From Betaproteobacteria bacterium RIFCSPLOWO2_02_FULL_68_150 (GTDB lineage: Bacteria > Pseudomonadota > Gammaproteobacteria > Burkholderiales > SG8-39): 22,621 nucleotides of DNA. The translations under genes and the position numbers were made by a program. The notes below the pieces were generated by a model. The model saw nothing but the letters and a program-made list of their open reading frames with translations. It did not search any database and was not told the origin of the DNA. Location: contig MERE01000093.1 in the NCBI GenBank assembly GCA_001771975.1, forward strand, positions 1 through 22,621. Reading direction: 5' to 3'. This document shows, piece by piece, positions 14,866 to 22,417 of the stretch; position 1 is the stretch's first letter; the number at the start of each line of letters is the position of its first letter.

Positions 14866-16547
14866 CACATCTTCTCCGGCGCGCTCACGCCGAGCAGCGC
14901 CAACCCGTTGGCCAGCACCTGCCGGACGGCCGCGCACAGCGCCAGGCGCGCAGCGCGAACCCGCTCGTCGTCGAGCAGGATCCGCTCCGCATTATAGTAG
15001 CTGTGGAATTCGCCTGCGAGCTCGCGCAGGTAGAACGCGATCGCATGCGGCGCGAACTCCTCGGCCGCGGCCTGCACCAGCTCCGGGAACTCCGCCAGCC
15101 GCTGCATGAGGGCGAGTTCGCGCTCGCCCGCGAGCGGATCGAGCGCGCTCGCGCGCAGCCCCCGCGCGTCGCCGCCCCACTGCGCAAACACGCTGCACAC
15201 GCGCGCATGCGCGTACTGCACGTAGTACACGGGGTTCTCGTCGCTCTGCGCGAGCGCCAGGTCGACGTCGAACACGAACTCGGTATCGGCGCGCCGCGAG
15301 ACGAGGAAGAACCGCGTCGCGTCGCGCCCGACCCAGTCGATCAGGTCGCGTACCGTGACGTAGGAGCCGGCGCGCTTCGAGATCTTGATTTCCTCGCCGC
15401 CGCGCATCACGCGCACCATGCTGTGCAGCACGTAGTCCGGATAGCCGGAGGGGATGCCGAGCTCGAGCGCCTGCAGCCCGGCGCGCACCCGCGTCACCGT
15501 GCTGTGGTGGTCGCTCCCCTGCACGTTGATCACGCGGGTGAAGCTGCGCTGCCACTTGGTGAGGTGGTAGGCCACGTCGGGCACGAAGTAGGTGTAGCTG
15601 CCGTCGGACTTGCGCACCACGCGATCCTTGTCGTCGCCGTAGTCGGTGGTGCGCAGCCACAGCGCGCCGTCCTTGTCGTAAGTTCTGCCGTTGTCGACGA
15701 AGCGGCGCACCACGGCCGCCACGCTGCCGTCGGCGTACAGGCTCGATTCGAGGTAATAGACGTCGAACTTCACGCCGAGCCGCTGCAGATCGCCGTCCTG
15801 CTCGCGGCGCAGATACGTCACGGCGAAGCGCTGGATCGATTCGAGGTCGTCGGCGTTGCCGCTCGCGCTCACCGGCGCGCCGTCTTGCGCGCGCACCGTC
15901 CCGCGAGCGAGAAAATCGCTCGCGATGTCCAGCACGTATTCGCCGTTGTAGGCCTCCGCGGGCCAGCCGGCGTCGCCGGGTTCGAGGCCCTTGGCGCGAG
16001 CCTGGACCGACAGCGTGAGGTTGTGGACCTGCGCGCCGGCGTCGTTGTAGTAGAACTCGCGCGTCACGGCGTGCCCCTGCGCCTCGAGCAGCTTCGCGAT
16101 GGCGTCGCCGAGCGCGGCCTGGCGCCCGTGCCCGACGTGCAGCGGGCCGGTCGGATTGGCCGACACGAACTCGACCTGAATACGACCCGGATGCCGCACC
16201 GCGGCCCAGCCGTAGCGCGCCCCGGCGCGCAGGACCTCTTCGATCACCGCATGCCGGGCGCGCGCCGCCAGGCGCAGGTTGATGAACCCCGGTCCGGCGA
16301 TCTCGACCGCTTCCAGCGGGCCTGCGGCGAACGCGGGCAGGCTGCGCATCGCCGCCGCGAGCGCCTCGGCGAGCTGGCGGGGGCTCTTCTTCAGCGGCTT
16401 GGCAAGCTGCAGCGCGAGATTGCAGGCGAAGTCGCCGTGCGCCCGGTCGCGCGGCCGCTCGAGCACGATTTGCGCGTCGTGCGCCTCGGGCGCAACGCGC
16501 TCGAGCGCCTCGCGCAGCAGCGCGGCGATCTGGCTCTTGGTATCCAT
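14865..16547 (-). CDS. argS: Arginyl-tRNA synthetase
   Basis: A 560-aa class I synthetase that charges tRNA-Arg. The N-terminal additional domain is at 1-90. The HIGH motif appears as NPTGPLHVGHG (HVGH at 127-130) and the KMSKS-like loop as KISKRAGSYVTVRDLIDWVG. The C-terminal anticodon-binding helical domain is DALR-type, ending in VLANGLALLGVSAPEKM. Length matches the family. It starts 53 bp after the priA stop, with its own TATAAT in the gap, and overlaps the SPOR gene by one base. Confidence 0.97.
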   Translation of the reverse strand: MDTKSQIAALLREALERVAPEAHDAQIVLERPRDRAHGDFACNLALQLAKPLKKSPRQLAEALAAAMRSLPAFAAGPLEAVEIAGPGFINLRLAARARHAVIEEVLRAGARYGWAAVRHPGRIQVEFVSANPTGPLHVGHGRQAALGDAIAKLLEAQGHAVTREFYYNDAGAQVHNLTLSVQARAKGLEPGDAGWPAEAYNGEYVLDIASDFLARGTVRAQDGAPVSASGNADDLESIQRFAVTYLRREQDGDLQRLGVKFDVYYLESSLYADGSVAAVVRRFVDNGRTYDKDGALWLRTTDYGDDKDRVVRKSDGSYTYFVPDVAYHLTKWQRSFTRVINVQGSDHHSTVTRVRAGLQALELGIPSGYPDYVLHSMVRVMRGGEEIKISKRAGSYVTVRDLIDWVGRDATRFFLVSRRADTEFVFDVDLALAQSDENPVYYVQYAHARVCSVFAQWGGDARGLRASALDPLAGERELALMQRLAEFPELVQAAAEEFAPHAIAFYLRELAGEFHSYYNAERILLDDERVRAARLALCAAVRQVLANGLALLGVSAPEKM

Positions 16548-16561
16548 GGAAAAGGGCGCGA

Positions 16562-16567
16562 ATTATA
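16562..16567 (-). promoter_or_regulatory. Promoter -10 element of argS
   Basis: A perfect TATAAT on the minus strand lies 14 nt before the argS ATG, so the transcript would have a leader of only about 8 nt. No clear -35 is seen because the region upstream is almost pure G/C. Confidence 0.45.
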
Positions 16568-16575
16568 AACCGCGC

Positions 16576-16596
16576 CCGCGCCGGGCCGCGGCGCGG
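16576..16596 (-). terminator. GC hairpin between priA and argS
   Basis: CCGCGCC and GGCGCGG form a 7-bp perfect stem with a 7-nt loop just past the priA stop. On the minus strand it is followed, after GCGCGG, by TTTATAATT, a weak T-rich run. It may reduce readthrough from priA into argS. It is a marginal intrinsic terminator. Confidence 0.3.
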
Positions 16597-16600
16597 CGCG

Positions 16601-18592
16601 TCAATCGAACTCGATCGGATCGACCTCCAGATGCCAGCGCACGCCCCGCGCGCGCACACCATACAGGTGCTCGCTGAGCGAGCGCAGGTATTCCTGCAGC
16701 GCCGGGCGCTGCGCCGACTGCATCAGCAGCTGCGCGCGCTCGGCGCCGGCGCGCCGCGTGATGACGTGCGGCACCGGGTCGTAAACGAGCACTTCCTCGC
16801 CCGCAGGCACGGCGCGCGCCGCCGCGCGCAGGAATTCGAGCGCGGCCTCGAGCTTGCGCGCCTCGGCGCGCAGGGCGGCCTCGAACACGAATGGCGGGAA
16901 GCCGGCCGCCTTGCGTTCGGCAAGCTGCGCTGCGGCGAAGCCGGCATAGTCATGGCGCGCGAGCGCCGCGAACAGCGGGTGATCCGGAAAGCGCGTCTGC
17001 ACCAGCACTTCACCGGGTTGCTCGCGGCGGCCGGCGCGGCCCGACACCTGGACCAGCGTAGCGAACAGGCGTTCGGCGGCGCGGTAGTCGGTGGAGAACA
17101 GCGCACTGTCGGCGTTGAGGACGCAGACCAGCGTCAGATCCGGGAAATCGTGGCCCTTGGCGAGGAGCTGGGTACCGACCAGGATGTCGCCCTCGCCGCG
17201 CTGGATGCCCTCGAGCGTGCGCGCCAGTTCGTGGCGCCGGCGCGTACTGTCGCGGTCGATGCGCAGCACGCGCGCCTGCGCAAACACCGCGCCGAGCGTT
17301 TCCTCGACGCGCTGCGTGCCGCGCCCGATCGCGCGCAGGTCGACGTTGCCGCAGGTCGGACAGGCATGCGGAATGGGCGCCTCGTCGCCGCAATGGTGGC
17401 AACGCAGCCGCCGGTCGGCCGCGTGCAGGACCAGCCGCGCGCTGCAGCGCTCGCAGCCCGCCGCCCAGCCACAGGCCTCGCAGGCGAGCACCGGCGCGTA
17501 GCCGCGCCGGTTGATGAACACCAGGCTTTGTTCGCGGCGCGCGAGCCGCTGGCCGATCGCCTCGAACACGCATCGCGCGAGGCCGTGCTCGTGGGGCTCG
17601 GCGCGCAGGTCGACCGTGCGGATTTGCGGCATCCGTGAACCGGGCACCGCACGCTGTGGAATGGCGATGGCCTGGTAGCGTCCGGCGAGGCCGTTGTGCC
17701 AGGACTCGAGCGACGGCGTCGCGGTGCCGAGCACCACCGGGCAGGCGGCCAGCTTGGCGCGCGCCACCGCGGCGTCGCGCGCGGAGTAGCGCAGGCCATC
17801 GTGCTGCTTGAAGGACGTGTCGTGCTCTTCGTCGACCACCACCAGTCCGAGCCTGGGCAATGGCGCCAGCACTGCGAGGCGCGTGCCGAGCACGATGCCG
17901 GCGTCGCCGCGCGCGGCGCTGAGCCAGGCCGCAGTGCGCGGCAGCTCCTCGAGCCCGCTATGCAGAACCGCGATATGAGTTTGCGGAAACGCGTTGCGCA
18001 CGCGCGCTTCGAGCTGCGGCGTGAGCCCGATCTCCGGAACCAGCACCAGCGCCTGCGCGCCGCGGGCAAGCACCTCGGCGATGAGTCGCAAGTAGACCTC
18101 GGTCTTGCCGCTGCCGGTGACGCCGTGCAGCAGAAAGGCATCGAAATGCCCGAGCCTCGAGCGCATCCGATCGACCGCATTTGCCTGCGCCTCGGTGAGC
18201 ACATGTTCGGACACGAAACGCGTGCCCGACGGCGGCAGGGGATCGGCCTGGCGAATCTGCCGCGGCAGCGGCTTCAGGCTGCGCAAGCGCGGCGGCAGTG
18301 CGTGCACCAGGGTCTCGCCGAGCGGGCGCTGGTAGTACGACGCCAGAAACCGCATGAAATCGAGCCACGCGCACGAAAGCCGGGGCGCGTCGTGCAGCAC
18401 GCGCGTGACGGACTTCAGCTTCTCGGCAGCGAGCGCGCTTTCGAGCCCCGTTTCAACCGCGATGCCTACACGCGAACGGGTGCCGAACGGCACCACGACG
18501 CGGTCGCCGCATTGCGCTTCGATGGCCTCCGGCAGCAAGTAATCGAACAGCGTCGCAAGCGGAACATCGAGGGCGACCCGCACCAGATTCAT
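16601..18592 (-). CDS. priA: Primosomal replication-restart helicase PriA
   Basis: A 663-aa 3'-5' DNA helicase that reloads the replisome at stalled forks. The N-terminal 3'BD domain is at 1-100. Walker A GVTGSGKT is at 157-164 and the DEEH box (VVVDEEHDTS) at 254-257. The zinc-binding insert with four CxxC-type pairs runs from CEACGWAAGCERC through CHHCGDEAPIPHACPTC. The late helicase motifs ILVGTQLLAKGHDFPDLTLV and QVSGRAGR complete the set. It is shorter than the E. coli protein (about 730 aa) but all motifs are intact. The start at ATG 18592 gives the typical VRVALDVPL beginning; there is no good Shine-Dalgarno. Its upstream gap contains DnaA-box-like sites. Confidence 0.96.
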   Translation of the reverse strand: MNLVRVALDVPLATLFDYLLPEAIEAQCGDRVVVPFGTRSRVGIAVETGLESALAAEKLKSVTRVLHDAPRLSCAWLDFMRFLASYYQRPLGETLVHALPPRLRSLKPLPRQIRQADPLPPSGTRFVSEHVLTEAQANAVDRMRSRLGHFDAFLLHGVTGSGKTEVYLRLIAEVLARGAQALVLVPEIGLTPQLEARVRNAFPQTHIAVLHSGLEELPRTAAWLSAARGDAGIVLGTRLAVLAPLPRLGLVVVDEEHDTSFKQHDGLRYSARDAAVARAKLAACPVVLGTATPSLESWHNGLAGRYQAIAIPQRAVPGSRMPQIRTVDLRAEPHEHGLARCVFEAIGQRLARREQSLVFINRRGYAPVLACEACGWAAGCERCSARLVLHAADRRLRCHHCGDEAPIPHACPTCGNVDLRAIGRGTQRVEETLGAVFAQARVLRIDRDSTRRRHELARTLEGIQRGEGDILVGTQLLAKGHDFPDLTLVCVLNADSALFSTDYRAAERLFATLVQVSGRAGRREQPGEVLVQTRFPDHPLFAALARHDYAGFAAAQLAERKAAGFPPFVFEAALRAEARKLEAALEFLRAAARAVPAGEEVLVYDPVPHVITRRAGAERAQLLMQSAQRPALQEYLRSLSEHLYGVRARGVRWHLEVDPIEFD

Positions 18593-18917
18593 CGGCTGAG
18601 GGAGCGGCCACCAAAGCGCTTCATCTTCTCAAGTGCCTGCAATGACTTAGTCACTGAACCTCAAATCCAGCATTGGGATCGGCCGCGTAGCTGTTGCCGC
18701 GTAAGGGATTTCGTGGGCATGGAAAGCAGTTGTGGATAAATTTGTGGGTAAATCTTGACGAGATCCCGCCTTTATCCACAGAGGCTCGCCCCCGCAATCG
18801 GAGGCTTTTTCGGGTCATGTTTTTTCACTCGATTATTCAATAAGTTGGACACGAACCGTGCGGAAACGGGCTCGCGCAGGCGATTCACCTTGGCGAGCGA
18901 CTCAGCTTGTGAATAGT
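18593..18917. other. priA-hemE intergenic region with DnaA-box-like sites
   Basis: This is 325 bp without a gene. It holds two perfect DnaA-box sequences in opposite orientation, TTATCCACA at 18739-18731 (minus strand) and at 18772-18780 (plus strand), and a weaker TTACCCACA at 18751-18743 (minus). An AT-rich stretch follows at about 18817-18848. No dnaA, dnaN or gyrB is nearby, so it is not the usual chromosomal origin. It may be a DnaA-controlled priA promoter or a DnaA-titrating site. I see no ORF or RNA gene here with confidence. Confidence 0.55.
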
Positions 18918-20021
18918 TCAGGTCGACCCGGGTATTGCGGCGCGCGAAGCTGGCACGGCATGGCGCTGCGCACGGCTGTAAGTGCGCACTTCGTCCACCA
19001 GTGAAGCCACGGCCTCGGGGCTGGCGAGCGGCGTGATTCCATGCCCCAGGTTGAACACATGCCCGGGGAGCGCGCCGAACTGGTCGAGCACGCGGCGCGC
19101 TTCGGCGCGCACGCGCTCCGGCGGTGCGTAGAGCACCGCGGGATCGAGATTGCCCTGCAGCGCGACCCGCGCTCCCGCGCGGCGGCGGGCGTCGCCCGGG
19201 TCTACGGTCCAGTCCAGGCCGATCGCATCAAAACCGCTCGATGCCATGGCCTCGAGCCACTGGCCGCCACCCTTGGTGAACAGGATCGCCGGCACCTTGC
19301 GGCCGTCGCACTCGCGCCTCAGCTCGCGCAGCACGCGGCGCGCATAGGCGAGCGAGAATTCCTCGTAGCCGGCAGCGCTGAGATTGCCGCCCCAGGTATC
19401 GAACAGCATGACCGCCTGCGCGCCCGCCGCGATTTGCGCATTGAGGTAATGCGCTACGGCCTGCGCGTTGACCTCCAGGATGTGATGCAGCAGGTCGGGG
19501 CGTTGGTACAGCATCGTTTTCAACACCGGAAAATCCGAACTGCCGGATCCCTCGACCATGTAACAGGCGAGCGTGTAGGGACTGCCGGAGAAGCCGATCA
19601 GCGGCACCCTGCCGCCGAGGGCGCTGCGGATCTGCCGCACGGCCTCGAGCACGTAGCCGAGTTCGGCGCTCGGGTCCGGGGCGGCGAGCCGGCGGATGGC
19701 AGTCTCGTCGCGCAACGGGCGCTCGAAGCGCGGACCCTCGCCTGCGGCGAAAAAGAGTCCGAGCCCCATGGCGTCGGGCACCGTCAGAATGTCCGAAAAC
19801 AGGATCGCGGCATCGAGCTGAAAGCGCTCCAGCGGCTGCAGCGTCACCTCGCAGGCGAGCGCCGGCGTCTTGGCGAGTGCGAGAAAGCTGCCGGCGCGCG
19901 CGCGCAGGGCGTTGTACTCCGGCAGGTAGCGTCCGGCCTGGCGCATCAGCCAGATCGGCGTGTACTCGGTCGGTTCGCGCGCAAGCGCGCGCAGCAGCGT
20001 GTCGTTGTAGAGCGGGCTCAC
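18918..20021 (-). CDS. hemE: Uroporphyrinogen decarboxylase
   Basis: A 367-aa enzyme of haem biosynthesis that removes four carboxyl groups from uroporphyrinogen III to give coproporphyrinogen III. Signature 1, PIWLMRQAGRYLPEY, is at 22-36; ILFSDILTVPDAMG contains the key Asp77; and GFSGSPYTLACYMVEG is the second signature. Length is normal. The start is GTG 20021, overlapping the stop of the EVE-domain gene as GTGA, so its translation is probably coupled to that gene. No obvious intrinsic terminator follows. Confidence 0.96.
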   Translation of the reverse strand: MSPLYNDTLLRALAREPTEYTPIWLMRQAGRYLPEYNALRARAGSFLALAKTPALACEVTLQPLERFQLDAAILFSDILTVPDAMGLGLFFAAGEGPRFERPLRDETAIRRLAAPDPSAELGYVLEAVRQIRSALGGRVPLIGFSGSPYTLACYMVEGSGSSDFPVLKTMLYQRPDLLHHILEVNAQAVAHYLNAQIAAGAQAVMLFDTWGGNLSAAGYEEFSLAYARRVLRELRRECDGRKVPAILFTKGGGQWLEAMASSGFDAIGLDWTVDPGDARRRAGARVALQGNLDPAVLYAPPERVRAEARRVLDQFGALPGHVFNLGHGITPLASPEAVASLVDEVRTYSRAQRHAVPASRAAIPGST

Positions 20022-20479
20022 GCCAGCAGTTTACCGGTGATGCAACGCCACTCGGCTGCGCTCACCGGCGTGATGGAAAGCCGATTGCCCGCTCGCAGCA
20101 CCCACATCGCGGCGAGCGCACGCTGGCGGCGCAGCTCGGCCAGGCCGACGAGGCGCGTCTTGCGCAGGGCGCGCACGTCGACGTTCAGCCAGCGCGGCGC
20201 GGCGCGCAGGGACTTGGGGTCGTAGTACGGGCTCCTGCGATCGAATTGCGTCGCATCCGGGTAGCACGTCGATGCGACTTCAGCGACACCGGCGATGCCC
20301 GGCTCGGCGCAGCTCGAGTGAAAGTAGAGCACGCCGTCGCCGACGCGCATCGCGTCGCGCATGAAGTTGCGCGCCTGATAATTGCGCACGCCGCTCCACG
20401 GGACCGTAGCGCCGGGCGCAGCGAGCACGTCGTCGATCGAGCAGTCCTGCGGCTCCGATTTCATCAGCCAGCAATTCAC
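20018..20479 (-). CDS. EVE-domain protein
   Basis: A 153-aa EVE-domain protein (PUA-like fold, thymocyte nuclear protein 1 type). It opens with CWLMKSEPQDCSIDDV, the family hallmark. It continues with VPWSGVRNYQARNFMRDAMRVGDGVLYFHSSC, GIAGVAEV and WLNVDV, typical of the modified-base-binding pocket. EVE domains bind modified cytosines or other modified bases in DNA or RNA, and the housekeeping role of the stand-alone bacterial protein is unclear. GTG 20479 is chosen because it gives the usual N-terminus; ATG 20464 would cut into the motif. It lies downstream of 6S RNA and overlaps hemE by four bases. Confidence 0.92.
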   Translation of the reverse strand: MNCWLMKSEPQDCSIDDVLAAPGATVPWSGVRNYQARNFMRDAMRVGDGVLYFHSSCAEPGIAGVAEVASTCYPDATQFDRRSPYYDPKSLRAAPRWLNVDVRALRKTRLVGLAELRRQRALAAMWVLRAGNRLSITPVSAAEWRCITGKLLA

Positions 20480-20502
20480 CGTTTCGCTTTTCCCGAACGT
20501 TG

Positions 20503-20539
20503 GCGCCGCAATGCAGCAGGAACTGCTGCTTTGCGGCGC
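20503..20539. repeat. Strong hairpin between 6S RNA and the EVE-domain gene
   Basis: GCGCCGCAATGCAGCAG (20503-20519) and CTGCTGCTTTGCGGCGC (20523-20539) pair over 17 positions with a single mismatch and a 3-nt loop. On the minus strand it lies about 25 nt past the 3' end of the 6S RNA and 24 nt before the EVE-domain start. It lacks a T-tract, so it may be a processing or stability element rather than a simple terminator. Confidence 0.7.
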
Positions 20540-20563
20540 ATCGTAGTACTTTTGAGGGGGAAT

Positions 20564-20748
20564 GCCCCCCGCCGGTGCCGGTGGACCCGGCTCCCGAACC
20601 CCGCCAAACAGGGTGGTTGCTTGCCGGTCACATCAGGTTCGTCCGGCACGCCATGCGTGGGACGATCACAACAGTGACACCAGGATCCGCAACCTCAGGA
20701 AGCTATCGGTTCGGAAAAATAGGGTCCGTGTCGCGCACCGCAGGGGGC
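20564..20748 (-). ncRNA. ssrS: 6S RNA
   Basis: About 185 nt on the minus strand. The 5' end GCCCCCTGCGGTG pairs with the 3' end CACCGGCGGGGGGC to form the long closing stem (13 pairs, one bulge). The intervening sequence can fold as an interrupted long hairpin, as 6S RNA does. Its position directly downstream of zapA is the conserved location of ssrS in beta- and gammaproteobacteria. A TACAAT -10 sits 6 nt upstream of the predicted start. 6S RNA mimics an open promoter and sequesters sigma70 RNA polymerase in stationary phase. The ends are estimates. Confidence 0.82.
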
Positions 20749-20754
20749 GGCAGA

Positions 20755-20760
20755 ATTGTA
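20755..20760 (-). promoter_or_regulatory. Candidate -10 element of 6S RNA
   Basis: TACAAT lies between the zapA stop and the 6S 5' end at the right distance for a start near 20748. The -35 region falls inside zapA and is weak, so transcription may also continue from zapA. Confidence 0.45.
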
Positions 20761-20763
20761 CCC

Positions 20764-21075
20764 TTAGAAAAGAGTCTCCTGGCTGGCGATTGCGGCATCG
20801 AGCTTCGACTCGATGGCGGCGATGCGGCGCTTCGCCTGGCCGAGATCGAATCCGGCTCCGAGCTTGGTCGCAAGCAGCTCGTGCGCCAGGTTGAGCGCCA
20901 CCATCACCGCGATGCGCTCGGTGCCGGACACCTTGCCGGCCTTGCGCACATCGTTCATCTTGCCGTCGAGGTAGGCCACCGCCTGCAGCAGCGCCTCGCG
21001 CTCGCCGTCCTCGCAGGCGACCTTGTAGCTGCGGCCGAAGATGCTGACTTCGAGCGATTTGGCGCCGGTCGGCAT
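20764..21075 (-). CDS. zapA: Cell division protein ZapA
   Basis: A 103-aa Z-ring stabiliser. The N-terminal globular part (LEVSIFGRSYKVACEDGEREALLQAVAYLDGKM, 8-40) is the family signature. A long coiled coil follows (about 50-100), including IAVMVALNLAHELL and the ending KRRIAAIESKLDAAIA. It binds and crosslinks FtsZ filaments as a tetramer. ATG 21075 is 8 bp after the stop of the ZapB-like gene. The 6S RNA gene follows 16 bp downstream, as in other proteobacteria. Confidence 0.93.
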   Translation of the reverse strand: MPTGAKSLEVSIFGRSYKVACEDGEREALLQAVAYLDGKMNDVRKAGKVSGTERIAVMVALNLAHELLATKLGAGFDLGQAKRRIAAIESKLDAAIASQETLF

Positions 21076-21083
21076 GCGGACTT

Positions 21084-21275
21084 TCAGTCGGGCAGGCGGG
21101 CGATGAGTTGCTCGAGCCGCGCCTTGGCCGATTCGATGCGGTCGCTCAGGCGATGGCTTTCCTGCTGAGCGGCGGCGAGCTGCTGCCGCAGTTCCACATT
21201 CTCGCCTCGAAGCCGCTCGCACAGGCTGACGAACTGCGCCACCTTGGTTTCGAGCGATGCGAACTCGGCTTCCAC
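21084..21275 (-). CDS. Small ZapB-like coiled-coil protein (TIGR02449 type)
   Basis: A 63-aa protein that is almost entirely coiled coil: EFASLETKVAQFVSLCERLRGENVELRQQLAAAQQESHRLSDRIESAKARLEQLIARL without internal Met. Short proteins of this kind precede zapA in many beta- and gammaproteobacteria, where they are annotated as TIGR02449 or ZapB-like. It probably assists ZapA at the division ring. The start is GTG 21275. A good promoter ends only about 8 nt before this codon, so the message may be leaderless. Confidence 0.82.
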   Translation of the reverse strand: MEAEFASLETKVAQFVSLCERLRGENVELRQQLAAAQQESHRLSDRIESAKARLEQLIARLPD

Positions 21276-21283
21276 GGTCGCAC

Positions 21284-21312
21284 AATATCTTGCAAAACCG
21301 TCGCAAGGTCAA
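21284..21312 (-). promoter_or_regulatory. Promoter of the ZapB-like/zapA/6S unit
   Basis: The minus strand carries -35 TTGACC (21312-21307), a 17-bp spacer and -10 GATATT (21289-21284), a good sigma70 match. The expected start is near 21277, one or two bases before the GTG start codon. Confidence 0.6.
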
Positions 21313-21350
21313 GAAATAGCGTCGGAATGTGAAAGTGTTTCCTGACCATG

Positions 21351-22250
21351 CTAGCGGCGCGCCCGGGCCTGGTCCAGGATCGCGCACAGGCGCTCGGCGC
21401 CGTCGAGGATGCGCGGGGTGTGGCGTTGCATCAGCTCCGGTGCGATGGCGTGCAGATTGCCGCGCGCGACCGCGGCGAGACCCGGAAATACGCTCCAATC
21501 ATCGAGCCAGGCCGGGCGCCGGCTATCCAGGCCGCTGGCGACGATCACCTCGGGGTTTGCGCGCAGCACCGCCTCGCGGTCGATGGGCGGTGCAATCACC
21601 GGCAGCCCGGCGAACACGTTTTCGCCGCCGCAAAGGCGGATCACTTTGCTGATCAGGTGCGCGCCGTTGACGGTCATGAGCGGCCGGTCCCACACCTGAT
21701 AGAACACGCGCACCGCAGGCTTGCCTGAATGAACGCGTTGCAGCTCGGCGGCGCGTTGGCGAAACGCTTGGGCCGCGGCATCGGCCGCCGCGCGCGTTCC
21801 GGCGAGTTCGCCCAAGGTCCGCAGCGTGCGCGCGATGTCGTCCAGCTCGCGCGGCTCGGAGCGGTAAACGGGAATGCCGAGAGCGGCGATGCGCTCGATC
21901 TGGCGGCGGCTGCCCGCGTTCGGCCAGGCGGCCACCAAATCCGGTTTCACGCGCAGGAGAGACTCCAGATTGATGCCGGCCTCGCTCCCGATCCGGGGGA
22001 GCTTGCTCGCCTGCTCCGGGTAGTCGCTGTGCTCGATGGCCGCGACCATGCGCTCGCCGGCGCCCGCGGCGTAAAGGAGTTCCGTGAGGTGCGGCGCGAG
22101 GCTCACCACCCTGCGCGCGGGCTGGCGCAGCGTCACGCGGTTGCCGTAGTCGTCGTTCACGCTCACCTGTGCCTGTGCGTTGGCCGTCATCGCGAGCACG
22201 TTGGCGATCAAGGCCAAGACGATCTGTCTGTGAAACACGTTTCCTCGCAT
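21351..22250 (-). CDS. btuF: Periplasmic cobalamin-binding protein, BtuF-like
   Basis: A 299-aa substrate-binding protein of the helical-backbone (BtuF/FhuD/TroA) class. A signal peptide (about 1-28, hydrophobic core IVLALIANVLAM, cut near AQA-QV) precedes the mature protein. RVVSLAPHLTELLYAAGAGERMVAA and HSDYPEQASKLPRIGSEAGINLESLLRVKPDLV are the typical N-lobe of corrinoid binders. LISKVIRLCGGENVF and PPIDREAVLRANPEVIVAS form the C-lobe. It would deliver vitamin B12 to a BtuCD transporter; no permease or ATPase gene is in the window and no cobalamin riboswitch box is seen upstream. Other metal-chelate substrates cannot be excluded. Confidence 0.85.
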   Translation of the reverse strand: MRGNVFHRQIVLALIANVLAMTANAQAQVSVNDDYGNRVTLRQPARRVVSLAPHLTELLYAAGAGERMVAAIEHSDYPEQASKLPRIGSEAGINLESLLRVKPDLVAAWPNAGSRRQIERIAALGIPVYRSEPRELDDIARTLRTLGELAGTRAAADAAAQAFRQRAAELQRVHSGKPAVRVFYQVWDRPLMTVNGAHLISKVIRLCGGENVFAGLPVIAPPIDREAVLRANPEVIVASGLDSRRPAWLDDWSVFPGLAAVARGNLHAIAPELMQRHTPRILDGAERLCAILDQARARR

Positions 22251-22417
22251 TTGCTTGGTTTGCTGATCTTACGGATCTGGCGCGCCGCGCGAATGATGTC
22301 ACACGGCGCGTGCTGTACTTAGACCTTGGTCGTACGACTTTCGAATGATTGCCAGCGGGGAGGTGGGCGTGAACAAATCGGCGGGGTCGTGGGACCGGGG
22401 AAGGACGGCGGGAGGAC
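22251..22417. promoter_or_regulatory. Divergent intergenic region with GTCGTACGAC palindrome
   Basis: The gap between the btuF-like gene and the plus-strand Ig-like gene carries a perfect 10-bp palindrome, GTCGTACGAC, at 22329-22338, about 80 bp before the Ig-like gene ATG. Its symmetry and position suggest a regulator site. I see no conserved B12-box and no clear sigma70 promoter for either gene. Confidence 0.35.

Noticed and set aside
18648..18658. Short palindrome TGACTTAGTCA upstream of priA
   Set aside because: A 5-bp arm repeat is expected by chance in a window of this size and no second copy supports it.
18783..18815. Plus-strand hairpin CCCCCG/CGGAGG followed by CTTTTT, resembling an intrinsic terminator
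   Set aside because: The stem is short with a mismatch, and both neighbouring genes are on the minus strand, so there is no plus-strand transcript for it to end.
22251..22417. Possible cobalamin riboswitch upstream of the btuF-like gene
   Set aside because: No B12-box-like conserved segment (GCCACTG) or suitable long leader is present on the minus strand.
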